Assembly: GCA_902702965.1 (NCBI GenBank)
Contig: CACRXP010000145.1
Coordinates: 1,010,580 to 1,074,579 of the forward strand
DNA length: 64,000 bases
Direction: 5' to 3'
Origin: Spirometra erinaceieuropaei
Lineage: Eukaryota > Platyhelminthes > Cestoda > Diphyllobothriidea > Diphyllobothriidae
In this document: positions 35,216 to 46,560 of the stretch, one piece after another
Layout of the letters: each line of letters opens with the position of its first letter
Position numbering within the stretch: position 1 is the stretch's first letter
Notes under the pieces: model-generated
Database searches by the model: none
Told to the model about the DNA's origin: nothing
Seen by the model: only the letters and a program-made list of their open reading frames with translations
Program-made: the position numbers and the translations under genes

Positions 35216-38200
35216 CTAATCTTATTACGCAGTGAACGGTTGCAATCGTTGCTAATTAAATTGTATTTTGACTCGAATATAATCTAAACCTTTTCGAGTT
35301 CATACTGACTAAATGTGCGAAATTTACCGTATCTCAATAGAGCCTTCGAGGCATCGGGGGTGTCCCTTAAAATACAATTAAAATTTTTTCTGATGTAATT
35401 AACTGGGAATTTTGAGACGGACACGACTTGAAAAATGCAAGCAGCTTTTTGAAATCGGGCACACGAAAATGGACATCGGAGGGAAATATTGAAAATTTAA
35501 ACTCCAGAACAATGAAGCTCGAAGATGCCCCATTCAGAGAGTGACCTTCATGTCCCATCGGCGATCTTCCGAAAGGTCTGTTCACACTTAACAGAAAATC
35601 TGGGCGTTTCGCATATTGCCTTGTGAGATCATATCTGCGTACAGCGAAGAATAGTACATAAATTGGATATGAATGGCGCCCCATAGCTGAAACAAGTATC
35701 CGATTATAATATGTTTGAATGTGTATTCTTCCCCGTTGTTGTGAAATACAATGGCGCATTTCTAGCAAGGTCATTAAGTGGGGCCAAAAGCAGCTTTGAC
35801 AACAAAATCGGGTAAGGATAGGTTGTGTAACCCCATTAGGTTTAATGTACATGACTACCTGCTACATTTATTTTAGTGCGCCTCGTTTAATTTTTCAGTT
35901 CATCGCTGCAGGAAGTCATTCATTGAATTTTAACCAGCGTACTGATATAACCACAGGCGCCGAGCTGTTTCAGTATGACTTTTTGATGATACATTATTTT
36001 GCATGAGGCGACCCTAAGTTTTCGCCCACCTCCCCTTGACTCCTTTTCTTCCAAAAGAGAAGTTACACTTTTTTTCATGGATGTGCTAACAATGCAACGC
36101 GTGCCGTAAGGCTTTTCGTCTCCGTTTTAGTTTTCTTTGCCTCGGTTGGGGCACAAACGCTCGGTTTCCTCGATATCTTCGAATGATCTCTGTTGTCAAA
36201 AGCATACGCCATTGCTTACTTAGTTCCTCAAAAATACTTGTGCGTAGTCCCTCGCACAATCAGTAATGAACCAGTTAAATTCCGTTTAGTTTGTGTACAA
36301 AAATTTAGTTACAAATGGTCGTTAAATTGCGTTCAAGAAGGAACCTTTCAGCTTCCCTATTCGGGAAGCTATCGCACCGGATATGCTTCCACAATATGCG
36401 GCAGGAATATTCTCCACGCCTGCTTTGGGCCAGTGCTGTCTAAGCCAAACCGCAGACGATATTGGATCCAGTCTACGTGAGCCCATATTGCCCGATGGGG
36501 CACCGTAACCCCTTAGCTTTCCTCCTTCGACATCCGCCGCACCGGAACACATATGCGTCGGTGTGCAGTGTCATTACTTGCTGGCGCAATTGGCGTCCAC
36601 GTTGGCATTTCGCCACTCAAGATAGCAGTCGCCTTGCTTGACAGTATTCTACCACCTTCTTGAGGTTTATATTTTCGGTTATTTCCTCCGATTTGGTCAG
36701 AAGATCAAGCTTCAGTTATTCGAGTTTCTGCTACCTGGAGCCGATCGTTTGTATTTTAGAAAGAAAAACAACCATTTACACCTGCTTTGTTCGCAAGCGC
36801 TTCATAACTTTACGTAAAATTTAAATGCGGATATTTATTATTCTTAAATTTTAATTCTTCTGTAGTCAGTTGAGTTATTATGAAAATGCAAACAAGCGTT
36901 TATAATTACTTTATTCGATTTTTTCCTTGTTTATTAGGTGTATTTCCATAGCTTCTACATTACTCATGTGCATTACGCCGCCTCGCAGTTCATTTCCGCA
37001 GTTGAAATGTTTGACACTTACCGTTCTTCTCCCCTATTGGTTGTTCGCTCCACTGACCCCTGAGTTGTCGCAAATCTGCAAGTGATGGATTATTCTATTA
37101 CCTTTTATTTATTGGTGCTTGTTTGTTGTTTATTTATCCGTTGGTGCGCTCACTTCCCCTGCTATATATAGGCGTAGAAAAAGAATTTAAGCAGAAATCT
37201 ACCAATTTATTAAGTCTTGATGCTTGCATTTTGCTCCCCCTCCGCGGTGATTCTCCAACTGTAAAACCCCTATTATCACCACTCCCGTATTACACGAGCG
37301 TGGTGGTACTGGTTGCGAGGTGGGGTTTCACAGCCTACCGTTGCCTAAAATCGGTCGACGTACTGACTCCATAAGGATGAATGTTATCAATTAAGGCAAA
37401 AATTGACCTGAACCCGAAGGGGGCCATGGTCATTGTTTGTTTTGAGACTAATCCTGCGCACTATTCTAAGACCCAGTGCTGTTATTAAAGTGGTGTCGTT
37501 GAACGTGGTCTCCCAGAACATGCAGGCACAGAGATCACCGCTAGTTCGACAGAAGGGGTAGCATCCCTCTGCACGACATTAGAATGCACGTTGCAAGAGT
37601 CGCCCTGCGAAGATTGATCCAGCTGTGTACCGGAATTCCGTCATATTTACAGACCTCTCACCAAATGATTTTCGCTACCGGCAGAAGTATCCGCATATGT
37701 CCTAACGGAGGCTCGAATCAGAACTCCAAGCAAAGCTAGCAATGCACCGGGACAAGGCAACCGATTGAGACGACTGATTTCCTTTTTAAGTTTCCAACCA
37801 ACAAAAAGTTTTGCTTCTTGAGGAAAAGGGTGAAAAGGAAGAAAAAGGCGACACCTAGGATCCGAGCAGCTAGTGAATCTGTAAGAAGGTTTTAACTGCA
37901 GAATCAGGCTCACTCGAGATGGTGCCTTTCCACAGGAACGGAGTGACTCGGGACCACTACGGAAAATGTACCTATTTTCAGCTAAAAAACTATATATTAT
38001 GTCAACCAGTGTGGCTCCTAACGACCTGATCTCCAAATTGGACCAGCCCTCAGTTAGGGGAGCTCTTCAATTCAGCCTCCCACTTTATAGCAAAGCCATA
38101 TTGCAACAAATGATAGCTGATGAAGTAATCGTTTCATCAACGTGGATTTACTCTTCACATCTATTTCAACGCAGTTAGAGTATGGCGCATTGAGCGGGCG

Positions 38201-39555
38201 ATTCACAGACTTCTTATACGTAAACTAATGTCGCTCTAAAACAGAGTACATTATTGAATATTTCGAGCTCAGGTAAAGAAGCCAATTAAGACTCTTTTTC
38301 GAGGTCGTGTTCAAGTGGAACCAACTTGGACGTGTTACCAACTTTTGCATGGACTGCCGAATTCTCGTTGCAAGAAGTGAGTTCCTTGTTTAATTTCACC
38401 ACATGGCCAGAAGTTGTTTCTCTTTTTTCCATCTCTAGAGCGATCCGAATGGCCGAAAATGTTTGATTCAATGTCCGGAATAATGTCTAGAGGTGGCTAT
38501 GACTAGACACGACCTCGGACATACCATCCAAATAGTTTCGGTGGAATTACAACTATCTCAAGTATTCACACACCTGGAATTTCTCCAGTTTTTTTTAATA
38601 ACGTCGGTTACTTTCAGTTAGCCCAGAGGCGGGTCCGTAGTCACCCCATTCATTTATCTGTAAAACTATGCGTCAAAAAAGAACTGAAATGCAGAGTACA
38701 TCTCAGTAGTGCACAATTCTGTTTTTGTTATCGATTTTCTGCGCCTGACGGTTTGTACTACGCGTTTACTAGCAGACGAAAAAAGTAAATTTCTATGCAA
38801 CTGTTCAGAACTAACGAGGATTTATCAAAAATTTGCTCGGCATACAGTCCTTGAGTTGAGGGAAAGGGATAGAATAAGTTGCACCTGGCAACGAATACCC
38901 CCAAAATTGTTTTGGCAAAAAAGTTCCTTACTGACTACGACCAACCCATATGCAAATCGTCAAAAGCAAGAGCATCTCTAGGAACGAATCGACGCTGCCA
39001 ACTAAGTCATGAGTTGTATAAAATAACTGAGGCCTTACAGTTCTTGAGGCCACATAAGACATAATCTTTCGAGGACCACCTGCTAAGCTGTAAATATCGA
39101 GTTCCAATAATCTTTTTCAGGCGTTCCGATGCTGGAGCATAAATGAAGCAAAATTACTGACTACCCACGAGAAATGTGAACATAAGTGGAGCAGCTGTTG
39201 GCAATACTGTTTAAATAAAGAGAAGCGTCATATTAAGCAACTTGGGGAAGAACAGTTAATGAATTTAGATGGGCAACCTGTTCGTAGGCCTGTCTGCTCC
39301 ACGTTATTGGCAATCCTCAGGTGTGTTCAAAACTCTCCTGCAAAACTGTTTCACATAGCTATCAGTGCGTTATCCACTTTGTGCCCGACGGTATCGCTGA
39401 ATTCGTCATCGCTCCTCGATGTACTCCTGAATGAGCTCTTGCCACTGGCCGCCTAACTAATGTGTCCCCACAACGGGTCACGCAGGGGTTGCGCCGGACC
39501 AACACGGTGGTCGGATCAGGGCACAACACAGGTTATCTGAGCTGCGCATCCCTGC
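35216..39555. other. Intergenic DNA, no gene recognised
   Basis: The longest frame is 161 codons on minus (35367-35852), with no known domain and no supporting splice or repeat evidence. Other frames (36193-36480, 37123-37374, 37647-38036, 38709-38981) are also unassigned. No element ends were found. Confidence 0.55.
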
Positions 39556-39559
39556 CAAA

Positions 39560-40190
39560 TGCCGCACATGGGACAGGGGTTTGGTGGCAGGCCTAGGCGC
39601 AGGTTCTCAGGCACCAGCGCCGGATTCCCGCATCAGATGGCTGACCAACTCGAACTCAGGGCACTGGTGCCTGAGACAGGGGAGAGGGGGACTGCGTCCA
39701 CGCAACATTCAGTGCATAGTCCTCGCTAGAAACAATCAGACGCGCTCGAACCTAACACGGTGCGTTATGGGCCGTGGCTGGCTTTGTATGCTGTCAACTG
39801 ACGAAATAACTCGGTCCTCTTCCCAGGACCGCAAGACTGGCTACAGTGCCTCCTTCCTAGTGTGACCAGTACGGAACTCCCTCTTAATTGCGATCTGAGG
39901 TGGTCCCCTTTTCGTGAAAACCTGGACCGTCGTGCGGGGACCAGGCGTGGTTGGAACATGTAGCCAGCTGTTTAGCTTTGTCAATCACTGCGCGCGATTC
40001 CGACTCTGTTCTTTCTGGCTCTGTCTTGACATTGTGTTCCGTGAGTGAGGGAAGAGAGGGTGTGATAGATGCGGCGAAAGTCAACGTTCCTGCGCACACC
40101 TTAGTGTGAGGAACATGATGAGCATCGTCGTTCGTGACAGCCGAACTGTCGCCTAAGTAGTGCGTGCACCGCACCAGTAGTCACTCACGG
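39560..40190 (+). repeat. GC-rich dispersed repeat R1, long copy
   Basis: R1 landmarks in order: 'cagatggctgaccaactcg' near 39634, 'gccgtggctggctttg' near 39771, 'gtcaactgacgaaataactc' near 39797, 'tggctctgtcttgacattg' near 40016, and 'gagcatcgtcgttcgtgaca' near 40120. The overlapping frames here (39581-39865 plus, 39884-40174 minus) have no known domain. Confidence 0.6.
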
Positions 40191-40850
40191 CTGCTGGACT
40201 GACTGATGAGGTCAGAGTAGGTAAAATCCTCACTAACCTGCTTGGCAAACAAGTGCTCTGTCGGGTGCGTCCATAGTTTGTCCCATACCGGTTTAAGACA
40301 TTATCTTCGTATTTTTCAGAAACTGTATAAGCATGTTACCTCATTATAATAAAATTACCGGTTTTTATAAAGCAAAATTGCTGCAGTAATTGACATTGGA
40401 CGAAAGCAAGTAGTCTAGGCATAAACATAGGTAGCCGTTACGGTGCGTGACGAATTTCGTGAATCACCGACTTCAATTCCGTCAGTCGGTTTTCTTTGAA
40501 AAGGGTTACTTAGGTGAAACGGAAATATTGATTTTTCTGCAGCATATTCCAAAGTACTTCGTACGTCCTCCATTGGCGGTCTTTGGCTTAAAATGCTCCC
40601 AATCACACTGGAAAATCGAGTTTACTGAAAGGTGCGTAATGTTCCTTGGAAGAACAGTTATATCCGTAGAAATTGCGCAAAAAGATCGTTTTTACAACGC
40701 TTTTTAAAGGAACTTGCGCTTTTTAAAATTTTTGACTTTAAGGAAGAGTATAGGTTGGATTTTAAATGTTGTCTGACTAAGAAATTTCCCCTAAAACGGG
40801 CCGCGAGGTAGATGGACTGGATCCAGACAAAGGGCTATGTCGCAGTCCTA
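40191..40850. other. Intergenic DNA, nothing recognised
   Basis: Short overlapping frames only (40415-40606 minus, 40447-40707 plus). Confidence 0.5.
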
Positions 40851-40859
40851 CAGACGTCA

Positions 40860-41205
40860 TCGGGAATGTGGCGACAGGTCTAATTGTTGGCGCACGCCGT
40901 ACCAATTGGAATCCTTACCGCAGCCTATTTTCGTTGTAGTATAGAATCCTGGTCGGTGTCTTTTGTGGACGTGACGATGTGGTGGTACGTCTAGGTGCGG
41001 GTTTCGGCCGTGCCAGCCACCTGCGCTTTCTTCTACCTCCGGTCTTCTTGACTCTGTCTTGACACCGGGTCCAGGTGGGGAATGGAGAAGAGGGAGTGCG
41101 ACAGATGCTGCGAAAGTTCGCCATCGCTATAAAGTAACTCACTTAAAAGTCACCCTGCTGCGGAGCACTTGGTGAGCATCATCGGCAACGACGTTCAAAA
41201 CAAGA
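40860..41205 (+). repeat. GC-rich dispersed repeat R1, 3' part
   Basis: Contains 'cgtgccagccacctgcgc', 'ggtcttcttgactctgtc' near 41040, 'gacaccgggtccaggtgg' near 41060, the TATA-like 'cgctataaagtaactcac' near 41125, and 'gagcatcatcggcaacgacg' near 41174. Closest to the copies at 46.4 and 57.4 kb. Confidence 0.6.
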
Positions 41206-42325
41206 AATTGTGAGGGTACCCACTGGTTTTAGGCGTATTCTATTATCTGAATGCTCATAAAGGCCACTTACTGCGAAGGACCAAAGAGAGGAAAGACAAT
41301 GATCAAAATAAAAATGAAATACCCATTCCGGGGTGCCCTGAACTTGGCTAAAGAGGTTGCACATTCAGTTATTATCAGAAAAATTCGTAAATGGCTTTTT
41401 TCGTGCAAAGTATGTTTGTAGACCTTCTCACAGTCAAAATAGGACAATTGACACGTGACATAATGGTAAAGGGGTTGAATAAGCAACGCTCGATAGCCGG
41501 AGAACGCAAGTTCAAATCCCAGGTTCCGCAAACGTGAGGTTTAATAGTGTTCGCTGACGAGGCTAATAAGCCAGAAATCGCCAGTTCAGTCTCCCTGCTT
41601 TTTAAATCGATATACCTTCCTCTACATAGTTATTTGTCGCTATGAGACTGTTCGCTAGAGCTCTAGAATGAATTTCAAGACGCAGTGAGACGAACATGTA
41701 CCGTACCCTTGTATGCTCGTCCTCAACGATTGTGAGTACTATCCCGGGAGAAAGTCAATGGTGTTTTTTTAAAATGATTTCCCATACTATACTAACCTTA
41801 AACGATATTAACCTAAACTGGCACTTATCAAAGCAACCACTGTCAAGTTTAAGCTGGATTTTTCGCTTTAAGTAAATAATCTGGAGCAGGATTTTTGGTA
41901 CTCACTTTGTTTTTAGAAAAGCAGAGTCTTTCTTTTTTAGAGTTCTGAGTTGTACAATTGCGCCATTTCGTGCCCCGGAACACAATAGTAACACAAGCAA
42001 AGGATCCTTGGTTTTACCAAGACTGGAACGCATAGGCATCTCCGAATATTCTGGATGTCGCCACAAAGGGGCCAGGTTGAATTCTAATGTGGTGTTCTGT
42101 GTGCTTTGTTTTCAGCTAACATGTAATTAGGGAATGAAAGGCTACCGCGCTAACCGCTTACAAAGTATGTTATTTTTAAGTGATCGTCTCATGTAGCGCA
42201 TCTTTAATTATAGAACTGGGCCTGGAGCTGTGTAAAAGGAACAAAAGCGATGTCCAGATAAATAGGCATGAGAGATTTACGCGAGCGCAGAAGTTATCTT
42301 AACATCAGTCAGACAAGCGTATTGA
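41206..42325. other. Intergenic DNA, nothing recognised
   Basis: A weak tRNA-like stretch near 41455-41525 was examined and rejected. No gene seen. Confidence 0.5.
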
Positions 42326-42329
42326 CGAG

Positions 42330-42855
42330 CAAAGTAATTTACTTTCTCCCTGACCTTGGCTTTGGAAAAGATTAAAGCACATGGGTGCTCATCTACGAGG
42401 TAGTTTAGCAAAACACCTTTCCAAGAAAGAACATATGAGGAATGTTTTTCACTAAATCAAGAGTACACTCACTTTAGGCCTTCATACTGTACATGCCTTT
42501 TTTCACGATTAAATTTCATTCCTAAATGAGTCTGCAAATATGACCCAAACTATCGTCTGCAGGAAAATAAGCGTGTTTTGGAAAGTAGGACCAGGACACC
42601 GAAAACCACAGAGTACTCTTGGATATTTAGAGGATGCCATTTTCGACTTTACGGACTCCATCACCATCAGAAGGCTTACAATGATTTTGCAGAAGAAAAT
42701 TTCCTCTGATATATAGAAAAAGATGTCTATGATTTTATTTGTTAGTTATATTCCATGGTAAATTCCCTGGCCAGCCTCTTGGCAAATAACCTTATGAAAA
42801 CTTTATGCCGCCGACATGCTTGCCCATGAACTCAAGTCGAATCAACTTAGCCCAG
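42330..42855. repeat. Unnamed old dispersed repeat, copy X3
   Basis: Collinear with the 5.2 kb and 9.8 kb copies: 'gcaaatatgacccaaac' near 42534, 'agagtactcttggatattt' near 42610, and 'aagtcgaatcaactt' near 42834. The first 270 bases also resemble about 2250-2460. Confidence 0.45.
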
Positions 42856-42979
42856 GCAGCGGCACTTAGAACAAGTCAGAAACGAAAAAACTGCTATCCA
42901 AATTTCTAAAAATAATTTTTTAAAGCACTGCTAAGTATAGAACATGTGGACATGTACTATCTGCCTCTACAAATCCTGC

Positions 42980-43150
42980 TGTGTTGTGTACGGAGGGCCA
43001 GGTCGTGTATGTGGCACGTTCAGACGAGCTCTTTAAATCTACCGGCCACTGCGCCTAATCCACGCACCAGACAACTGACTGGCTCGGACAGTGAACTGAT
43101 GCCTGGGAATGGGAAGGGAGAGTGAGGTCGACGACTCAGAACATACAGTA
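42980..43150 (+). repeat. GC-rich dispersed repeat R1, 5' part
   Basis: Begins 'gtgtacggagggccaggtcgt', matching the start of the minus-strand copy next to the LINE at 57.99 kb. It continues with 'ctgactggctcggacag' and 'gagagtgaggtcgacgactc'. It is cut short before the MITE at 43197. Confidence 0.55.
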
Positions 43151-43196
43151 GGTAGTCGTCGAACTACTTGCAGTAATAGTTTTATCATCAGAATTA

Positions 43197-43713
43197 CAGT
43201 TGGTGGGCTAACTCATGAAATGTCAACCGTTTTAGTTTCGAAAAGATTAATTAAGAAGAATTGTAAAAATAATCACAGTGCGACATAATTCTATAATAAT
43301 TCAGTTACCTCAGGATGTCGGCTTCCGAGCGAACTTCTTTCCGGTCGCATGAAAAAACTATACCTTGCAAAAAATGACAACTTACATAGCATGCATTTTT
43401 CTCATCGATTTTCGATGCCCTTAAAAGGTCAATTGTATTTCATGGAAAACACGCACAAAGATATTCATCCTTTAACTCATTCGGTAGACAATTGCGTCTT
43501 GTTCCAATTTTATACTTAAACAAAGGTTATAATTCGGTTTTTAAAAACTTTTAAAATTCCCGAATAATTTTGAACACGACCAGCCGTTACACTTGCGTTC
43601 AGGGTTTTCAAACTGCAAGCCGTATATTTTCAGCGTGCGGAAACCATATATTTCTCTACGGTATTGAGAGGAGACCATATGGGGTTTATAAAATTCAGCA
43701 GTGAATTTGAGTC
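43197..43713. mobile_element. Palindromic TA-flanked MITE FB-F, left half
   Basis: The left end CAGTTGGTGGGCTAACTCAT is preceded by TA (43195-43196), then 'gaaatgtcaaccg' and the standard arm. At 43713 the FB sequence 'gtgaatttgag' stops and LINE coding sequence begins. The right half resumes at about 45647. Confidence 0.8.
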
Positions 43714-45504
43714 CTGGTCAGGCCTGACAGAATCTCCTCACCATACCTCAAACACTTGAGACGTCGCAAAGAAACTTTCTACAAACTAGGTCAACGTGAC
43801 AAGGTGAAGGATATCAATGTTTTAATAAAGAACGAAATTGCCAGACTTAACGGTTTATTCGTTAGTCAACTTTTTTCTACTTCATCCACCCCCTCCTCTC
43901 CTTTTCGTTCTGCTGAACTGTGGAGGAATCTCAAGCGTCTCACTGGTCAGCGTAATATACTTGAACCCATTGACGTAGATTTAAACTCTTTAAATCGGAA
44001 TTTTATCTCTACTTCTAACGACTCCACTTCTCGCCCAAACGAAATTTACCTACCACCATGTGACTTTACTCCTGTGACTGTGACAACAGTGGAGCACCAT
44101 CTCAAAAAGATTCGCGGGTCAACGGCGGCTGGGCCGGACGGTGTCTCTCCTTTTCTCCTTAAGTTTTGCTGTTCGCAGATAGCTCCCGTCTTGACCCACC
44201 TTATTAATCTATCCTTCATAGAGTCCAAGATTCCTGACGCCTGGCGTACAGTAAGAATTACTCCAATCCCTAAAAAATCTTTAACTTTTGCTCCTAAATC
44301 TTTCCGTCCTATTGCCTGCTCTTCTGCACTCCTGAAACTTACTGAACGAGTTGCATTAGATTCCCTTAAGTACTCCTCCGTCAATTTTTCTGATCCTCTA
44401 CAATTTGCATACAAGGCAAAGCGTAGCACCTTGGATGCTGTTGCTTAAGTTGTTCATTCAGCTTTGAGAGACTTAGACAAGGGATGCCGTGCATATGCAT
44501 GTGCTTTTCTCGACTACTCATCCGCCTTCAACACTATCCCGCGCCAACTCCTCCTGACCAAAGCAGCTGCGTGCGACACTCCGAGCTGGGTTGTCTCTTG
44601 GCTTAGAGATTATTTTTCCTCCTGCACTCAGTTTGTCCAGTCGGGAAAGAGAAAATCTTCTATTCTTCCAAATAATTGTGGAGTTCTACAAGGTTCCATC
44701 TTATCCCCTCATCTTTTCTCCCTACATACTGATGATTTGAGATCGCCAAACGACTGCCTGTATGTTAAGTATGCCGATGACATGGTCGTAGGCCACCCAC
44801 TCAAAAACCTGACTCACCTACAGTCTTTAAAGGATGGCTTAGATCACGTCTCCGCATGGTCTTCAAATAATGGACTCCTACTCAACAATCAGAAATCAGT
44901 GCAGTGTGTGTTTCGATTGCGACCCTCTCCCATTCCTGAACCTTTGGATATTCTTCCCAATGAGGTATCTTCTTTCCGGTACCTAGGTGTTACTTTATCC
45001 TCAAATCTCTCTTTCTCTCTTCATATGGAAACCCTTTTAACAAAAATTCAAAAACTTGTTTATTACATTCGTCGTCTACGTTCATATCACACACCCCAGT
45101 CCTTAATCTGGCGATTCATAGATGGCTGTATTCTTCCACTCATTCTTTATTGTTCTCCAGTTATTTTTCCAGCTTTACTTAAAAAAGATCTAATTATTTT
45201 TAAACGTGTCATTCGAATGCTCGCCTCTGCTGCTGGTGTTTCCTATCATCTTTTAGTTGATATCATCGTGCAGCGACACTTCAACTCGGTGGAGCAATTC
45301 GCTGACCGAATTCTGAATGACACCGTCCATCCCCTTCATAATGAGTTAATGGCTGCGAAATCCTTACGCCCCATGCGTCGATGCTTCCGCCACATCCCTT
45401 GCCGCACTTCGGCCTATCGGAATTCCATACTGCCGTTTTTAGCCCGGTATCTCACCTGCAAAGATGTTGAAAAACAAAAACTAAAACTCGATCTTGCACC
45501 TTAA
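43714..45504 (+). pseudogene. LINE reverse transcriptase, open except for one stop
   Basis: One continuous frame reads through from the 5' junction to 45504 and is broken by a single TAA at 44446-44448; no frameshift was seen. RT landmarks in order: AAGPDGVSPFLLKF near 44126; TPIPKKSL and FRPIACSSALLKLTER (44260-44350); QFAYKAKRSTLDAVA just before the stop; motif A FLDYSSAFNTI with its aspartate near 44509; motif B GVLQGSILSP at 44680-44709; motif C YADDMVVG at 44770-44793 with both aspartates; then FRYLGVTLSSNLSF, the connection domain, and a C-terminal end without a zinc knuckle. The N-terminal endonuclease is lost by truncation. Without the stop it would still lack the endonuclease. Confidence 0.88.
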
Positions 45505-45646
45505 AGTCATTTTTTCTCCGTATATAATCCTGTCCTCCCGTCCAAAACCTGTTAAACTCTATGGTAATCACTGTGTACTGGAGAACCGTTTTTGCTGAAA
45601 GTTTTGAAAGTTATTTTCAAAATAAAGCAGTCCTCTCTCTCTCTCT
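43714..45646 (+). mobile_element. 5'-truncated CR1/Jockey-like LINE inserted in FB-F
   Basis: Coding sequence begins abruptly at the junction with the MITE and ends with a TC run (about 45631-45646) after 'aataaagcagtcc'. A short simple-sequence 3' tail fits CR1-like non-LTR elements. The MITE sequence on each side lines up with the uninterrupted MITE at 28.0-28.98 kb ('gatttgag' before, 'cgtaaactta' after), so the element inserted into a pre-existing copy. A target-site duplication is not evident. Confidence 0.85.
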
Positions 45647-46107
45647 GATATCGTAAACTTAAGACGCCACATTACTAAATGCAGAGGCACGGTGTTGTAT
45701 GAACAGGCATTTTACAGTCTTAAAAATCTCATAATAAGGAACTTTTTAAAAACCAAATTGTATTCTTTCTTCAAGTATAAAATTGGAAGAAGACTTAATT
45801 TTCTACCGAATGAGTAAAAGAATGAATATCATTATGCACGCTTTCTGTGAACTACAATTGAATTTTTAAGAGCATGGAAATCAATGAGAAAAAATCACAC
45901 TACTTAAGTAGTCATGTTTTGCAGAGCATGGTTTTTGCATGCGACCAGAAAGAAGTTTGTTAGGAAGCCGGCATCCTGAGGTAACTGAATTATTATATAA
46001 TCATGCCTCACTATGATTAGTTTTACAACCCTTCTTAAGTAATCTTTTCGAAGCGAAAACATATTTCGGAATTTCGGTTGACATTTCATGAGTTAGCCCA
46101 CCTACTG
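45647..46107. mobile_element. Palindromic TA-flanked MITE FB-F, right half
   Basis: Resumes with 'atcgtaaacttaagacgcc' and ends with 'gttgacatttcatgag' and CCCACCTACTG followed by TA (46108-46109). The arm is the inverse of 43197-43560. Together the halves make a copy of about 978 bp, near the 995 bp of FB-E. Confidence 0.8.
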
Positions 46108-46109
46108 TA

Positions 46110-46560
46110 TTCCTCACCATAAAAATCTGATGTGTCCGAATCTATCACCGTGTGCTAAAAGTCCTGGCTTGGAGAGCTGCCAACTGACAGAATAATTCAT
46201 GCCTCGTAGCCAGTCCAGTGTGTGTTTGTATGGAGTAGTCGACCGGTAGACTAAGAGTTAGGCTGTGATGGCTCCTTCATAATGTGGCCTCTATGGCATT
46301 CCCACTCACTGGGATTCGAGCCGGTGTGGCGGCACGCTTAGGTATGCATTGCGGTCGCGCCAGCCACCTGCACCCTCCCCCTCCTCCAATCTTCTTGACT
46401 CTGCCGTGACATCGGGTCTAGGTGGGAGAGGAAGAACGAGTGCGTTAGACCCACCGCAAGTCCACTGTCACAGTAAACTAATACACGCGCATGTCATCAT
46501 TCCTGCGTCCACTCTGTTGTGGGGAATATAGGGAAGATCGTCGAAATTGACGGTTGAACG
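46110..46560 (+). repeat. GC-rich dispersed repeat R1, nearly complete 3' two-thirds
   Basis: Landmarks in order: 'cctggcttggagagctgcc' near 46163, 'ggcattcccactcactggga' near 46293, 'cgcgccagccacctgcacc' near 46356, 'tcttcttgactctgccgtga' near 46390, 'gtaaactaatacacgcgc' near 46473, and 'agatcgtcgaaattgacgg' near 46534. 'ggattcgagcc' resembles an inverted pol III B box, so a tRNA-derived part is possible but unproven. Confidence 0.6.

Noticed and set aside
35367..35852. 161-codon minus-strand frame
   Set aside because: No domain, no splice-supported neighbours, no second copy; frames of this size occur by chance in a window of this length.
40205..40245. CTGATGA followed by a possible stem, considered as another hammerhead
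   Set aside because: No GAAA and no GTC cleavage triplet at the right position.
41455..41525. tRNA-like stretch with 'agttcaaatcc'
   Set aside because: The T stem does not pair and the A box has mismatches; no cloverleaf could be drawn.
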